Assembly (NCBI GenBank): GCA_002900995.3
Contig: PJEW03000015.1
Coordinates: forward strand, 164,490-228,489
From: Ganoderma boninense
Taxonomy: Eukaryota; Basidiomycota; Agaricomycetes; Polyporales; Polyporaceae
Reading direction: 5' to 3'
Length of the DNA stretch: 64,000 nucleotides
The position numbers were made by a program, and so were the translations under genes. Each line of letters opens with the position of its first letter. Position 1 is the stretch's first letter. This document shows positions 53,741-64,000 of the stretch, one piece after another. The notes under the pieces are model-generated. The model ran no database searches. It saw only the letters and a list, made by a program, of their open reading frames with translations, and was not told the origin of the DNA.

Positions 53741-54808
53741 TCACCGCCATTGTGACTCTCCAACTCGAATTCGCCCCGCCACGCTAGTCGTAAAGTGCCC
53801 GTAATGAAGCGGCCCCTCGATGAAGAAGGCCTCCGAAGGAGCATCGCGAAGACGACGATCGCCGCTCTCGCAGTCGCTGTCACAAGCCGTCCCATAGAGC
53901 CTCCAGACGGCGGTGACACCATACGGGGGATGGTGCCAGTGGGCCATGACGGCGTGGTCGACCAGGTCGGGTTCAAAGAACTCGACAAGGGAGCCGGAAT
54001 CTCCGAAAAAGCGAGATTGGCCTGGGCATTGATGTCGACTTCGCAGACAGACGGCATTCTGCCATTCCGGTTCATGCACTACGTCCCAAGATTCCAACGC
54101 GTCGATCAAAACGAAGGGAACGGGGGGGTAGGCGACGGCCGCGACCCACTCAGACACCAAGAAGTTTCCTTTCGACGTGAGATCATCGACGCGGCTCTTC
54201 ACCTCGCTGGACAGGTACGGTAGCTGCGGGACGACCGCACGGCGATTGATCGTTAGGTCGCGGTACGCGCATCCGAACGAAAACCTGTCGAAGTAGTTGA
54301 AAAGAGCGGTGGTGGGCGACGTCGTCATGGGGGTAAACGGGGAAGCCGTGTGCGAGCAGATGACTCGAACCAGAGCATTGGAAGGGGTTCGATAGAGGTA
54401 CACGGTGGGTTTCCGCTCGTCGCGCATGGGCCAGTTGTCCCCATCCGAAACTGGTGTGACTAGATTTTGCTGCTCCAGACTGTCGAGGAGATCGTAGGAA
54501 TGTTGGAATGAAACACAGACCTCCAACTCCGGTGAAAGAAGATTAGGGTCCCGCGCGATGAACGCGAGTGCTGCTTCGCCCGTCACGATCGCACGGCTCC
54601 AAGTGAGGATCCGCAGGAAGACTTCAGGCTCGGGCCAGTATTTGTGGATGATCCTGTCCCGTTCCATCTTCAGCGTCGCCGAGACATGGTCGCGGAAGTA
54701 TGTGCAGGTGCCCCCCAAGGCGAGGAGGCTGCGAATATCTAGAATGTCTTCGATTTCCAGTTGGAGTTCGAGAGGGAGGGTTCTAAATAGGTTCTTAGTT
54801 GAACGCAT
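53741..54808 (-). CDS. F-box/nucleotidyltransferase-like protein, paralogue 2
   Basis: I chose MRSTKNLFRTLPLELQLEIE (54808) as start because it places the F-box at the N-terminus: LPLELQLEIEDILDIRSLLA and GGTCTYFRDHVSATLK. The longer frame from 55021 adds a low-complexity leader. Next come AIVTGEAALAFIARDPNLLS and ELEVCVSFQHSYDLLDSLEQ, a putative nucleotidyltransferase-like fold lacking clear DxD catalytic residues, then PTVYLYRTPSNALVRVICSH, FDRFSFGCAYRDLTINRRAV and the shared C-terminal block CPGQSRFFGDSGSLVEFFEP, DHAVMAHWHHPPYGVTAVWR. Full-length and open, so it is the better preserved copy of the pair. Confidence 0.65.
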   Translation of the reverse strand: MRSTKNLFRTLPLELQLEIEDILDIRSLLALGGTCTYFRDHVSATLKMERDRIIHKYWPEPEVFLRILTWSRAIVTGEAALAFIARDPNLLSPELEVCVSFQHSYDLLDSLEQQNLVTPVSDGDNWPMRDERKPTVYLYRTPSNALVRVICSHTASPFTPMTTSPTTALFNYFDRFSFGCAYRDLTINRRAVVPQLPYLSSEVKSRVDDLTSKGNFLVSEWVAAVAYPPVPFVLIDALESWDVVHEPEWQNAVCLRSRHQCPGQSRFFGDSGSLVEFFEPDLVDHAVMAHWHHPPYGVTAVWRLYGTACDSDCESGDRRLRDAPSEAFFIEGPLHYGHFTTSVAGRIRVGESQWR

Positions 54809-55316
54809 CGGTAGTAAGTAAAGTGCACCACAGACCTCATGAGCTTGCTGTGAATAGCCATATGGGATCGAGGTGCAGAAGGAGGGTGTTGGGAAGGCGA
54901 AACGGGGGGTAGGGGGAAGGCGAGGATCAAGGAAGATGAAGGTACTCACTGAAAACCTCGAAGTATAATGGGACGATAGTCCCACGGCTGTCCGCAGAGA
55001 CCCGAAAAACCTCAAATACATGCAATCGCGTAAGACACACGCGGCAAAACTCGCTGCCCACGAACTTATTTAAGGCGCAATACGCCGTGCCTCCCATTCT
55101 CATTCCAACACACACTCCTTTTGTGCTGTGAAGGCTCAACGCCAGCATCTGAGACGTCTATGTCCGAGCGGACTCATCTCCTTCATCGTTCATTGTGAGT
55201 GCTTTCTCTGAAGCTTACCGATGCCGTATCGTACCTCATGCGCTGTGTAGGCTTCAGAGCAAGGAGGACACTCTTCAGGTATGCTCCGTCCCTGTGTAGC
55301 TTCTATGTCCTGACCG
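54809..55316. other. Upstream region between divergent genes
   Basis: About 500 bp separating the minus-strand F-box gene from plus-strand genes. A possible short first exon lies near 55161 (MSERTHLLHRS). Otherwise nothing recognised. Confidence 0.35.
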
Positions 55317-55601
55317 TTGGGGAAGGCTCTCGTCCGAGGCTGGACGGGATTGGCACAGCTTAATGTCAAAAGTTGGCCCCGTGCGAAGGACGTCGCCAGC
55401 CTGGCAACTTTCCTGAAGTCTGAGAACGCCAGTATCGACTGGCATCGCATTCACCAGTGGGTGTGGGATAGTTCCCCGTTACCTGATGAACAGGCACCGG
55501 ATGGAGTTGAAGCCAGCCATTGGGGGATAGACCGGGCGCTGTATGGTTTGATCAAGAACAGACGTGCCACCCTGGCGTCCCTTGAGGAGGCGAGCCCATA
55601 G
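55317..55601 (+). CDS. Small orphan, possibly the 5' exon of the next gene
   Basis: Reads RGWTGLAQLNVKSWPRAKDV, ASLATFLKSENASIDWHRIH, GVEASHWGIDRALYGLIKNR and a stop at 55601. Preceded by a GTATGC...GGGGAAG intron-like stretch. Trp-rich and helical, no family recognised. Confidence 0.35.
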   Translation: MGKALVRGWTGLAQLNVKSWPRAKDVASLATFLKSENASIDWHRIHQWVWDSSPLPDEQAPDGVEASHWGIDRALYGLIKNRRATLASLEEASP

Positions 55602-55618
55602 CTGTTTATGTCATATGC

Positions 55619-57576
55619 ATGAGAAATCCGCTGATAATTGGATATCTGTCGCAGACTCTGCGGAATGGGGATGGGTGCGGAAGCGCCGATGACGATTACC
55701 CCATGGGCGAGGACATAGATGCTCAAGGTTCCCCCTCCCCATCTGGAAGTCCTTCACCGTTGCCCGAGGGGGAGCATGACACTTCCCCCGACGAGACCAG
55801 GATGGCATGTACTGGAAATATTCCCCGTGGCATACCAGACCCGCCGCCCAGTCCTCGTGTGCTTTCCAGTGCGAGCCGCTCTCGAACCGCCGACGAGGAT
55901 GATCATCCAATGCCCATCGTTGAAGTCTCCGTCAATGCTCCGCCCCCCCCCCGCAGTATCGGACAAGACCATTATTTCGGTGGAATCTCATCCTCTCGAT
56001 GTCCGTACCCGGCAGCTGTGACCATGCGTCCGATGCACTGATGAGATTTTTTGGCAGGAGGACAACATCCAACCGGCGGATCAAACGTTCCGGGAGATAT
56101 TGGCCGACATTTTTCGGGAGTACGATTTCGTAAGTCGATATATACAGGCACATGCTCTGACGATCTCGAATATGGCTGACGCACTTGACGTCCAGGGACC
56201 GAAGGACGAATGTGATGCAGACATCCCTCTCGACGAAGACTCCTACCCCGCCGTGACTCTGATCGGACAAGGGCCTATCAAAATCCACGGATGGGATCAT
56301 CGTCCGTGTTTCGGCTTCCCGAACGGTAGGGCGATATACTGGCCCCTCACGGACATCCCCCTCCGTTACAACCCCGATCGCCGTAAGTTGATGGCCACCA
56401 CCAAGGACATTGCAGCTGCCTTGGCCAAACACACCACGTGCATGGAAGGTGTGTCCTGTCACTGCATTATTATCCTATCCGCTCTTCTGATCGTTTTACA
56501 GGCAATCTCTATTTGCACATGGTGTATCGCACCTCTACCATGGTCAATTTAATTCCTTTCGCGGCCATCGATAGCGAACAGGTTCTACGCCTGAATGACA
56601 ATTACTGGGCGGAGTTGACGCTGGGAGATATTGAGGGCGACATCGATTTTTTGCAAGACATCAAGATCCTCTTGGAGATCCGCATCCTTCCGGTGAGTTT
56701 GGGCCACACTTCTCCCCGTATGTCGTCCCTTATCGTTTCCCCCAGGCTTTCAAATCTATCCCTCCGGCTCCCTCCGCTGGTGCGGATTTGTCACAGAGTG
56801 CCCAGGCACGTGTTGTGCAAGAGCCCAACATCGACAGTTCGTCATCCGAGCAGCAGAAGGGCGCGTCTGCCCAGCGCACCAGCGTACCACCCACCGGAAC
56901 GAAATCGCGCGGGCGGAAGATGCCTGTCAGGCATCGTGAGCTCTACCTACAGTGGCTCCGGGGGACCAAGTGGGAGAAGAAGCCGAGAACGTTGGAGATC
57001 CGCGAGATGGATAAGTGGTCGCGCATGCAGCTGCCCGCACTCATCGGCCTCGTCAACTTCATCGCGGAATTGATCAAAGATGCCGCATTCACGGATGACC
57101 GAGCGAATACCACCATCCAATACAAGCATGTACCGCTGGGGGTCTTCGCTGACTTCCTCAACCATGGCGAAGATTGGATCAACGGTTGCCTCCTCATCAA
57201 GCGCAAGCTTCCTATCTGCGCCGAGAACGTGCGTATAAGGAAGTCCATTCAAGAGGCTTCGAGACACGGTCTCGGGATCAGCACCGTGGTCGAAGCTATC
57301 AATGCAGCCTTTGGAGGCGGCCGCAAGAGAAAACGCTCTGAGCGTGACGTAGCCGAAGAAGGCCATGATCCCGAGGATGGTGACGACGGGGAAGGAATGG
57401 CCGGCAGTGGGGAGCATGTCCTGGACGACGACACCATCGTGGACATGCTCTCAAACATGGAAGGCGAGGATTGGCTGCTGTCCGATGACGAGGCCGAGGA
57501 ACCTTCTTCGCCCGAGGAACCTTCTTCGCCACAATCTAACGCGGCGTATCCAGAGTGGTCGGGCATTGGCAGCTAA
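55619..57576 (+). CDS. Orphan multi-exon gene with acidic C-terminus
   Basis: Blocks in order: a Pro/Ser/Asp-rich exon (55640-56010); after an intron near 56020-56060, REILADIFREYDFVSRYIQA, WDHRPCFGFPNGRAIYWPL and TDIPLRYNPDRRKLMATTK; intron about 56448-56500; NLYLHMVYRTSTMVNLIPFA, QVLRLNDNYWAELTLGDIEG; intron about 56692-56745; then KMPVRHRELYLQWLRGTKWE, MQLPALIGLVNFIAELIKDA, VPLGVFADFLNHGEDWINGC, and a basic patch (GGGRKRKRSER) before a long acidic tail with a duplicated EEPSSP. A nuclear location is inferred from the basic patch. No family known to me; the 5' limit is uncertain. Confidence 0.5.
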
Positions 57577-57912
57577 TAGACGTGCGCGAAACTTGAGAGC
57601 AGTCGATCAGGCTTCTGTTCATGTCTCCAAGACGATGTACTCTATCTTGGGCTGTCATTCCCCCAGCAATCAATGTTTATCCTTGCCTCCTGTAGGTGCT
57701 CCCGCTCCCCGTGTGAACCAGTTTACCGATCCTGTCCGAGTCCGGGAAAACTATCGGAGCTCAGGATTATACGTGGAGCAAGACGAAGTGACTATTCCAA
57801 GACAAAATGTTTGCGTACAGTGTCAGCTATAAAACACCTAGTGGATTCTCCTTGAGGGCGCCCCAAGCCTCTCTATCCGCCCCCGGGCTTCTAACGGACG
57901 CCCACTCCTTTC

Positions 57913-58870
57913 ATGTCGACTATGCCTCCGAAGAGAAGACGTGAACTGAGCCCGCCGTCGGCCGTATCCGTCAAAGGTGACGACGTACAAGACGTTGTTG
58001 CGGCCACCGAGAGCTCGACTGAGCAATCACTGCCTGGCGGAACCGCCAACAAGGCCGACTCCCAACGGGATGTCATCGTCATCGACGACGACGAGGACGA
58101 CGACGAACCCTCCCCGCCTTCCAGCGGCGAGACTACGTCTGCCTTCCCTGCCACCAGTGCCGAAGCTAAGCCCTTGATTGGCCTCGATCAAAGTTTCAAC
58201 GAGGACCACCAGTGGTCAGCAAATTTCCCAGAGTTTCGTATGCGTGGCCCGTCTGACACCGTGACTCAGGTTGATCAACACGCTTCTTGACCAGTCAATG
58301 GCCACCCAAGATTCAATCTGCCATCTATCGGATGTTCCACCCGACGCCACGTGGAACGGGAAGAATACTCTTGTTAATTCCAAAGGGAGGGCAATTATAA
58401 TCGTCGCCTTCGGGAGCCTGTCCTCCGTCAATCTGGCGATCGCTCGAGGGCAGGAGACTACGCTGTCAGTCTCAATCGACCTCCTCCGTGAGACGGATAT
58501 CCAGAGTCTGCAGCGTGTGTACGAACTTGCAGAAGTGCCCAATGGTGAGCGCATGATTTCTTTTTGGATGTAATAATGGCACTAATGATCTTCAGGTCAT
58601 GCCCCCGGAAACCTTGCCGCACACCGACGCTCGTATGACACACGCTCCAGAATCATGAACGTGTTCGATTTGACGGAACAGTTGCCCGCTAACCCGAAGG
58701 CAACGCTGGTGTCTATTGGGGTTAATGCACTCATTGGCGGGGATGTGATGCGCTTCGATATGCGCTGTGTCTGCATTCGAAAGGCTGGCGTTCACAACCG
58801 TGTTGAATTCAAGCTGAAGGCGGCTCATCTCGTAGTTGCTGTTCCGAGGGCTGTAGATGTCACTAATTGA
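57913..58870 (+). CDS. Orphan gene with acidic N-terminus
   Basis: Start MSTMPPKRRRELSPPSAVSV, then a Ser/Thr/Asp-rich part with VIVIDDDEDDDEPSPPSSGE. A second frame (58271-58573), joined by an unlocated intron near 58210-58270, reads CHLSDVPPDATWNGKNTLVN, AIIIVAFGSLSSVNLAIARG, RETDIQSLQRVYELAEVPN. The third exon (after about 58595) reads NVFDLTEQLPANPKATLVSI, GVNALIGGDVMRFDMRCVCI and stops at 58870. The two later exons look like one globular beta-rich domain. Not recognised. Confidence 0.5.
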
Positions 58871-59741
58871 TGTTCCTTGTCAATTGTATCCCAAATCTGC
58901 TGATGACGTCGATTGATATGTCTCGTAGATCCTCTACAAATTGTTCTGCGTACTGCCATGTACCCGTCGCGTCTCCGGTGGCGTTCCGCCAGGACATAGT
59001 TCATGACAACCATGGATCGTTCCCTGAGGATCGCGCCCGACACTCCGTCTGCCGTCCGTACGTGTTCATGTGGCTGAGTCCGTGTTCATACCGAGCGCAC
59101 GCCCATACCCATTTTGTAATGAACAACTCTCGATCGTCTAACTTGCCGTGGACTGGTATCATTACCGTGCTAGAGGGTAGCGCCGGAGGCTCGTGTGGTT
59201 GTCCTTCGTGGCACGGTCCTGCCTTTCATTAGCTTTCGTCCCCCTCGCCGGCGTGCCTTCGTCCCGGCGCGCATGCTCGAACATTGAACATGCTCGCATC
59301 GGTTCTACCACAACTTCTCCTCTGTTGGTGTAGCGTGACATCTCGGAAGTCCCATTGTTGTCAATCTCATGCCGCGTTGTAGATAACCCTGACCTAACCC
59401 AATGACTATGTTCGCATGGAAACGTCTTTCGCGAACGAAGTCATCATGACCTGATGTCGCTGTTAGTGTTCCATGCATAAGTTGGTTGACATTATCTCAG
59501 ATTTCTTTCCGCAAATGTCCGCCTGTAGAGCATGCGCGCGGCCGGATACGATAGGAACGCAGACTTGTCAATGCAAGAAATAACTCCTTGCGAAACAATT
59601 GCGCTAATGATGGACTGAATCGCGAGTGAGCTCGATGTGTTTCATCAACTATTTGTGGATACAAGATGCTGCTGCGGTACATGTTGATGTCAGAAAAGTT
59701 TTACAGTCTATATGTCATGGCATCCGACCCTTCTCTGTACG
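58871..59741. other. Intergenic, no gene recognised
   Basis: About 870 bp with no supported frame; frames at 58867-59232 lack motifs. Confidence 0.4.
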
Positions 59742-60668
59742 TCATCTGGTAGATCGAATGCAGGCTGCAGGATGATGAATGCGTTCTAGCAGAGGCCTGT
59801 CAGTGCGGTCAAATGCATATGGCACATGAGACCGTACCGGAACATGCTCTTGCGCCCAGGTCACGAGGAGGTGTACAAGGACGGTGCCGTTGACAGTACT
59901 AACGCCTCTTCGGAAATCGCGGCCAACTTGTCCAAGGAGGCTGTAGGAACGGATGAAGGAGGGCCAGGCCGCCAGAGTCGCGTGATTTTTGTCCATCGCG
60001 AACCAGTAAAGAGTGCGGCACAACGAGGCGAGGAGAACCCATTGTTTGTCGGACAGAAACTGGGAACCTGGCCAGTCCTTGATCAACTGCCAGGTGAACT
60101 CCCAATGCCTGCCGGGACGAGTCGCCCTGGCCTCACGGGTGGCCTCCTCTTGGCTGAAAGGTAGGAATATCTGCGAACCGTGTGAGTGTGAATAAGTAGA
60201 TGTTGCCATCGATCGAGCCAGACGAACCCATAACGGCGATTTCTCCGGGCAGAGCAGTTCCAATACGACGTTCGCCTCGAGTGCGCCATTACTAGTCCTT
60301 GGACGATCGGCGCATGTCCGAATGGTTATGGTCGCCTGAGAGGTGGGATTTGGACTCGAAGTGCCGTCCTCCATAGCCGCTGTTTTCTCGTGGGGGGTGT
60401 TTGGTTCCGAGGCAGGGAAGGCAACATACGCATGTACATATATACACTCGCTGGAATAATCCGACACCTGTCGCATGGCGTTCTCGTGCGTCAGCGACCT
60501 TTGCGCTTTCTCTATGTTGGCCTCGGGCCAAAGGAGCCTGCTGACCTTGGATCTAGCGAGGAACTGGCTAATGCTAGCTGCGTGCATTGTGCATCCGTTC
60601 CGTCGACGTCTGGGAGACTGAAAACACACGGGTACACTCCATATAGGGCAGATAGACTGAAAACACAC
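59742..60668 (-). CDS. Orphan protein, weakly like the tandem family at 41.5-47.2 kb
   Basis: A 308-codon frame, though the N-terminal part crosses a 39-bp tandem repeat and a real start may be an internal Met (for example MEDGTSSPNPTSQATI, near 60375). The core reads VVLELLCPEKSPLWVRLARS, HWEFTWQLIKDWPGSQFLSD, KQWVLLASLCRTLYWFAMDK, SLLGQVGRDFRRGVSTVNGT and VLVHLLVTWAQEHVPVRSH. The pattern W-[PA]-G...LS-[KD]-[EK]-[EQ]-W-x-L resembles exon 1 of the three paralogues, so it may be a distant member. No known domain. Confidence 0.4.
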   Translation of the reverse strand: MCFQSICPIWSVPVCFQSPRRRRNGCTMHAASISQFLARSKVSRLLWPEANIEKAQRSLTHENAMRQVSDYSSECIYVHAYVAFPASEPNTPHEKTAAMEDGTSSPNPTSQATITIRTCADRPRTSNGALEANVVLELLCPEKSPLWVRLARSMATSTYSHSHGSQIFLPFSQEEATREARATRPGRHWEFTWQLIKDWPGSQFLSDKQWVLLASLCRTLYWFAMDKNHATLAAWPSFIRSYSLLGQVGRDFRRGVSTVNGTVLVHLLVTWAQEHVPVRSHVPYAFDRTDRPLLERIHHPAACIRSTR

Positions 60669-60693
60669 GGGTGCACTCCATATAGGGCAGATA
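60616..60693. repeat. 39-bp tandem duplication
   Basis: Two units, 60616-60654 and 60655-60693, begin GACTGAAAACACACGGGT and differ at one base (A/G). The length is a multiple of three and keeps the overlapping minus-strand frame open. Confidence 0.9.
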
Positions 60694-61343
60694 GACTATG
60701 CTTTCCAGAACATGCATCGTGATATCCAATGTACGGTGACGTGATGCAGTGCGCTAGCTTCTTCAAATGTCACCGACTGCACCTTTCACTCCCGCCCATT
60801 TAAGCGGATTGATTTCCGCTTGCCGTGCTTCAGATGCATGAGGCAAGCCGCATGTGTTGCAACGCACCGTTCCACATGCATATTGCTTCGATTGGTGTTG
60901 CTGCGGTCCTGCACTGGCAAAGCCTTTCGGCAACTCCACTGCTAAGTAAGATAATCATCCTTGACCATTACGACTTTTACACACCTGGGCCAGCGCGGAA
61001 ATATCTAGCAACGAACACAGAGGACGATCGAGGCCCTGACTCGATTCGGGGCGCCTAGCTGGGCTGAGATTTACCGCAGTACATCATGTGATACACGCCA
61101 GCTTTAGGGTACCGTTCATATATTTACCCATGCTAATCATCCATCTGCACCCCAGTCCTCTTTCCGTCATCAGAAATTCATCTGGCTACCAGTTGCTCCC
61201 AAGGCTGTGATTAAGGTCGCTGCGTAAGTGTCCAGAGAAGACGCGCAGCCGAGTGAGCCGGCTCCAACAGAAGCGCACTGACGCCGCGCACAGCGAATTC
61301 CTGTGCTTAGCATCTTCCTGCAGCTTGCTGCGCGTCAAAAGTC
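60694..61343. other. Intergenic, no gene recognised
   Basis: About 650 bp holding the promoter of the large gene that starts at 61344. Confidence 0.4.
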
Positions 61344-64000
61344 ATGTCTTCCAACAACAACTGGTGGGTCCCGAGCATTTTTGGAGAAAGCTGCGTCTCT
61401 TATCTCATTTTTCAGGCGAAATGCCCTTCACACGTTTGCCGACGAAAATGGGCAAGTCTACACAATCACGAATGTTCCGCCCATCATAAACCTGGTCCCC
61501 ATCGACGACTCGGAGTTCCTCAGCAACTTCAATCTCGGAGCCCTTCTGCGTCCACGTATGAGTATCAAAGATTTTCCCGAACTCCCTTTCGTGCTCTCGA
61601 AGGATCCTGTGGGTGATCCTCTCCTTTCCCGCCTGTGCCTGGATCCTGGAGAAATCGTCCCTACCCGATTCGAGCGCGGTTGGGCACTCGCCGACGACAT
61701 TCGAAACGCCTGGATCCGATTGGAGAAGGGGCTCCTCCACGTGTCTGAGCTTTTGTTAACCTCAACAGAACGCAGTTCCTGTGGCACATCTGCTCGTTAT
61801 CCTATTCGTGGCCAGACGCATTGGCCTCCGCCCCAGGACTTTGGATATCGGGAGGCCCATCAATCACCGCGCGCTGCGGAGAAAAGTATCATTCGCTCCC
61901 ACCTGGCTTTCCGACTGCTCGTAGCTCGTTGCTCGTTGGCCGTGGCTCTGTGGTTATTCCCTGGGGCTGACGAAGGCGTGGTTCCTGCGGTCGTTACTAC
62001 CAGGTACGATATCGAGGCGCACGCTGTTGTGCCTGACTGGATATCGTTTCTGAGACGCGAGAGTGTCCCGCATTCGTGGATCGATGCCATCTCCGACTCC
62101 ATCATAACCGACTTTTCTATCAACCTCCGCGTCGGGACTGTGATAGATCCCACCACATGCGAGTGGCTCCCCCTGCTACCTGTCCTTCGGGCGGCTAGTG
62201 TCCCCGTCTTCGTCTATTGGCGTAACCGATCGGTGGTAGAAAATTGCGGAGCTGCGTTACCATTTATGAAATTGTTCGCCCCGCGTTCACCAGAAGAGGT
62301 CAACGTGGCTCGGCAGCATCCTCCGGAGGGCAAACCACGCACCATGTTTCTCTGTCGCCGTGGGGAGATTCGTCCTCTCCCTGATTATGCTGCATTTGAC
62401 AACGACACGCCTCCTTTCGGCCCTTATCAGCTGCCACACGAGTCGCACGAGATGTTTTTGACGCGACGGGAGCACTATTCTTCAGATCAGGCACGGCAGG
62501 AGTCCATTTCCCAGCGCCAATGGCGCCAGCAACGTCAAGCCCAAGCGGATGCTGGCTTGCCCCCGTTGCGACGGTCGCGCGTTTATCTGTGGGTCCGTGC
62601 CCAGCTGGTCTACCCTGACTTGCCTCCGCGATGGTTCCACTGCGAATATCGGTTCCCTATCCCGCCCGCTGCCTACCGAAGTCTCTGGATGATCCACCCT
62701 CCGAGTCATAGAAAATACAATTCGTACTTCGATGAATGGGATCTGTGGTTTCCGCCAGGGTGGGGAGAACGGCAAGGAGATGTTGCCGACCTCGAGGCTG
62801 GCGCGCTTGCGAAACAAGGACCTCTGGCTCCCCTTACCTCGAGCACGACGCACAGATCGGAACAAAATGTTGCGGCGACGGTGGGCGAAGAACAAGCGCT
62901 TCTGGTCCCTATTCCAGAAGACCGCGAGATATGGACCATGATGTTGCCCGAAAATCTCCGTCGTTGGTACGGGCTCTGGGTCGCCGACACGCGCACGTAC
63001 CCTGACGTCGATTACGAAAAATTCTGCAAGCGCCAGTCATTACTCTTCGCCCAATTACCGGAGCATTTCCCCGACGACGAGGCTGTTCGCAAGGCCATCG
63101 CTGGGTGGACATGGGCATTGGTGGAGCGACACTTTCAGTCCCCCGCGCTTTTACACACATGGGACCTCCACAAGGACCACCCAGAATACCTATTGCGCGA
63201 CGGAACTGCGAACTCACAGACACTAATTCTCATGGACCAGCATCGCGCGCCGGTGCGGCAGATCGAACGCGACGACATTGGCTGCTGGGTTCAGATCACA
63301 TACGTTAAAGATCCTCCCTCTCAGAAATGGTCCATTTTTACCTCTGCGATGGGCGCCCTGTGGCTCCTGCGATCGATTGAAGACGTACAGACGTCCTCGG
63401 AGGCCATTGTGAGGTTATGTCGGTCAGGGATTCCTGCTCGGACAGGCGCATCCCTCGACGCCCCGCCGTCACCTGCGGCGAGCATCACAGCCCCACCCTA
63501 CCGACCATTGCGTCTCCCTTATCGACAGAAGGGAGAACGGCCCACGCTTCAGGACTATGACGGGTACTGCCAACGCGTTCTGGAGCTTTCTCATCGAGCG
63601 CATGTTCGGGCTGCGTGGCTTAAAGGTGGCATTGTGTGGCGTATCATGATGGAGGTCACGGGCGGATTCGCTGGCCTGGACGGGACGACAATGTTCCAAG
63701 ACCAAGTTTCTCAAGGTCCGAGTGGCGAGGCCGACCATCACGAACCAGTCACAATGCCGCGAGAAGGGAAATCGTTTTACGACGACGACCTGTCACTCGC
63801 GGAGCTGGACATCATCTCCGGCGTAGTGAGGGTTTATACAGGTGAGCGAAACAAGGTTGTTTCAGGAAAATTCTAATGGCCCGGTTCTTTACAGGCATTG
63901 GGGCTCAGACCGAGGATGTCTCCTGGTGGCCAAAGCACCATGCATGGGTGAACGGATCTTCCTATTCTGGCATTTGGACCGAGATGGACGAATATTGGTT
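61344..64000 (+). CDS. Very large orphan protein, 3' end outside the window
   Basis: I place the start at MSSNNNW (61344), with a 53-nt intron (GTGGGTCCC...TTTTCAG) leading to RNALHTFADENGQVYTITNV. The frame then runs open to about 63840, where GGTGAGCG...TTTACAG forms an intron and coding resumes at GIGAQTEDVSWWPKHHAW up to the window end. More than 850 residues are visible. Recognisable blocks are IRSHLAFRLLVARCSLAVAL, LRRESVPHSWIDAISDSIIT, LPLLPVLRAASVPVFVYWRN, YNSYFDEWDLWFPPGWGERQ, LPENLRRWYGLWVADTRTYP and RAAWLKGGIVWRIMMEVTGG. I recall such proteins (with a W-x-G-G-I-[IV]-W-R block) only as expanded hypothetical families in mushrooms. No enzyme motif or membrane helix is evident. The length and intact frame argue for selection. 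Confidence 0.6.

Noticed and set aside
53635..54223. Additional genes overlapping the second F-box-like gene
   Set aside because: Frames on both strands mirror the C-terminal coding region and lack motifs.
1..64000. CRISPR arrays, bacterial operons, ribosome binding sites, rRNA or tRNA genes
   Set aside because: The DNA is eukaryotic with spliced genes. No spaced identical short repeats were seen and no tRNA or rRNA fold was noticed by eye, although a tRNA scan was not possible.

Overview
The window is nuclear DNA of a filamentous basidiomycete, almost certainly an Agaricomycete. Genes are broken by many short (about 45-60 nt) GT-AG introns. Recognisable families include KDZ transposase, a fungal TET/JBP dioxygenase, RNase H1-type viroplasmin domains, hAT and Copia remnants, and expanded orphan families typical of mushrooms. 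There is no bacterial, plasmid or viral organisation.

Layout. (1) About 0-17.4 kb is a nest of mobile elements. Its core is a divergent pair: a TET/JBP-type 2-oxoglutarate/Fe(II) DNA dioxygenase on the minus strand (3915-5812, open and with all catalytic residues) and a KDZ transposase on the plus strand (6058-9669, six in-frame stops). A two-domain viroplasmin-like gene (1552-2794) and an orphan (2889-3395) lie beside them. Two 304-bp repeats (9758-10061 and 14814-15117) differ only by transitions, nearly all at CpG. Their outer ends abut the two halves of one hAT transposase, which rejoin in frame. Two 881-bp inverted arms (268-1148 and 12302-13182), built around an LTR, flank the TET/KDZ block. 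An inversion between these arms would turn the 304-bp repeats into inverted terminal repeats around a KDZ/TET element inserted in the hAT gene. A dead Copia gag ends this region. (2) 17.7-18.4 kb is a Harbinger-like non-autonomous element with TAA target duplications. (3) 19.1-34.6 kb is mainly housekeeping: NAD kinase, an unrecognised gene, a repeat-rich gap with a roughly 175-bp minisatellite, two tandem monocarboxylate-type MFS transporters and an SSU1-like sulfite efflux pump. (4) 34.6-41.5 kb is gene-poor and holds three copies of a structured non-coding repeat family. (5) 41.5-47.2 kb holds three tandem orphan paralogues; two share a 704-bp block (promoter plus first exon) in which I saw no differences. 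(6) 47.7-64 kb is a run of orphan or lineage-expanded genes: a small helical protein, a GRF-like zinc-finger protein, two tandem F-box/nucleotidyltransferase-like genes, several uncharacterised proteins and the start of a very large one that runs off the window.

Biological reading. TET/JBP enzymes oxidise 5-methylcytosine, and association of TET/JBP genes with KDZ transposons is already described for basidiomycetes. Here the transposase and repeat ends carry the C-to-T/G-to-A scars expected from methylated DNA, while the dioxygenase stays open. All family assignments come from reading motifs; no database search was possible. Exon boundaries were inferred by eye.
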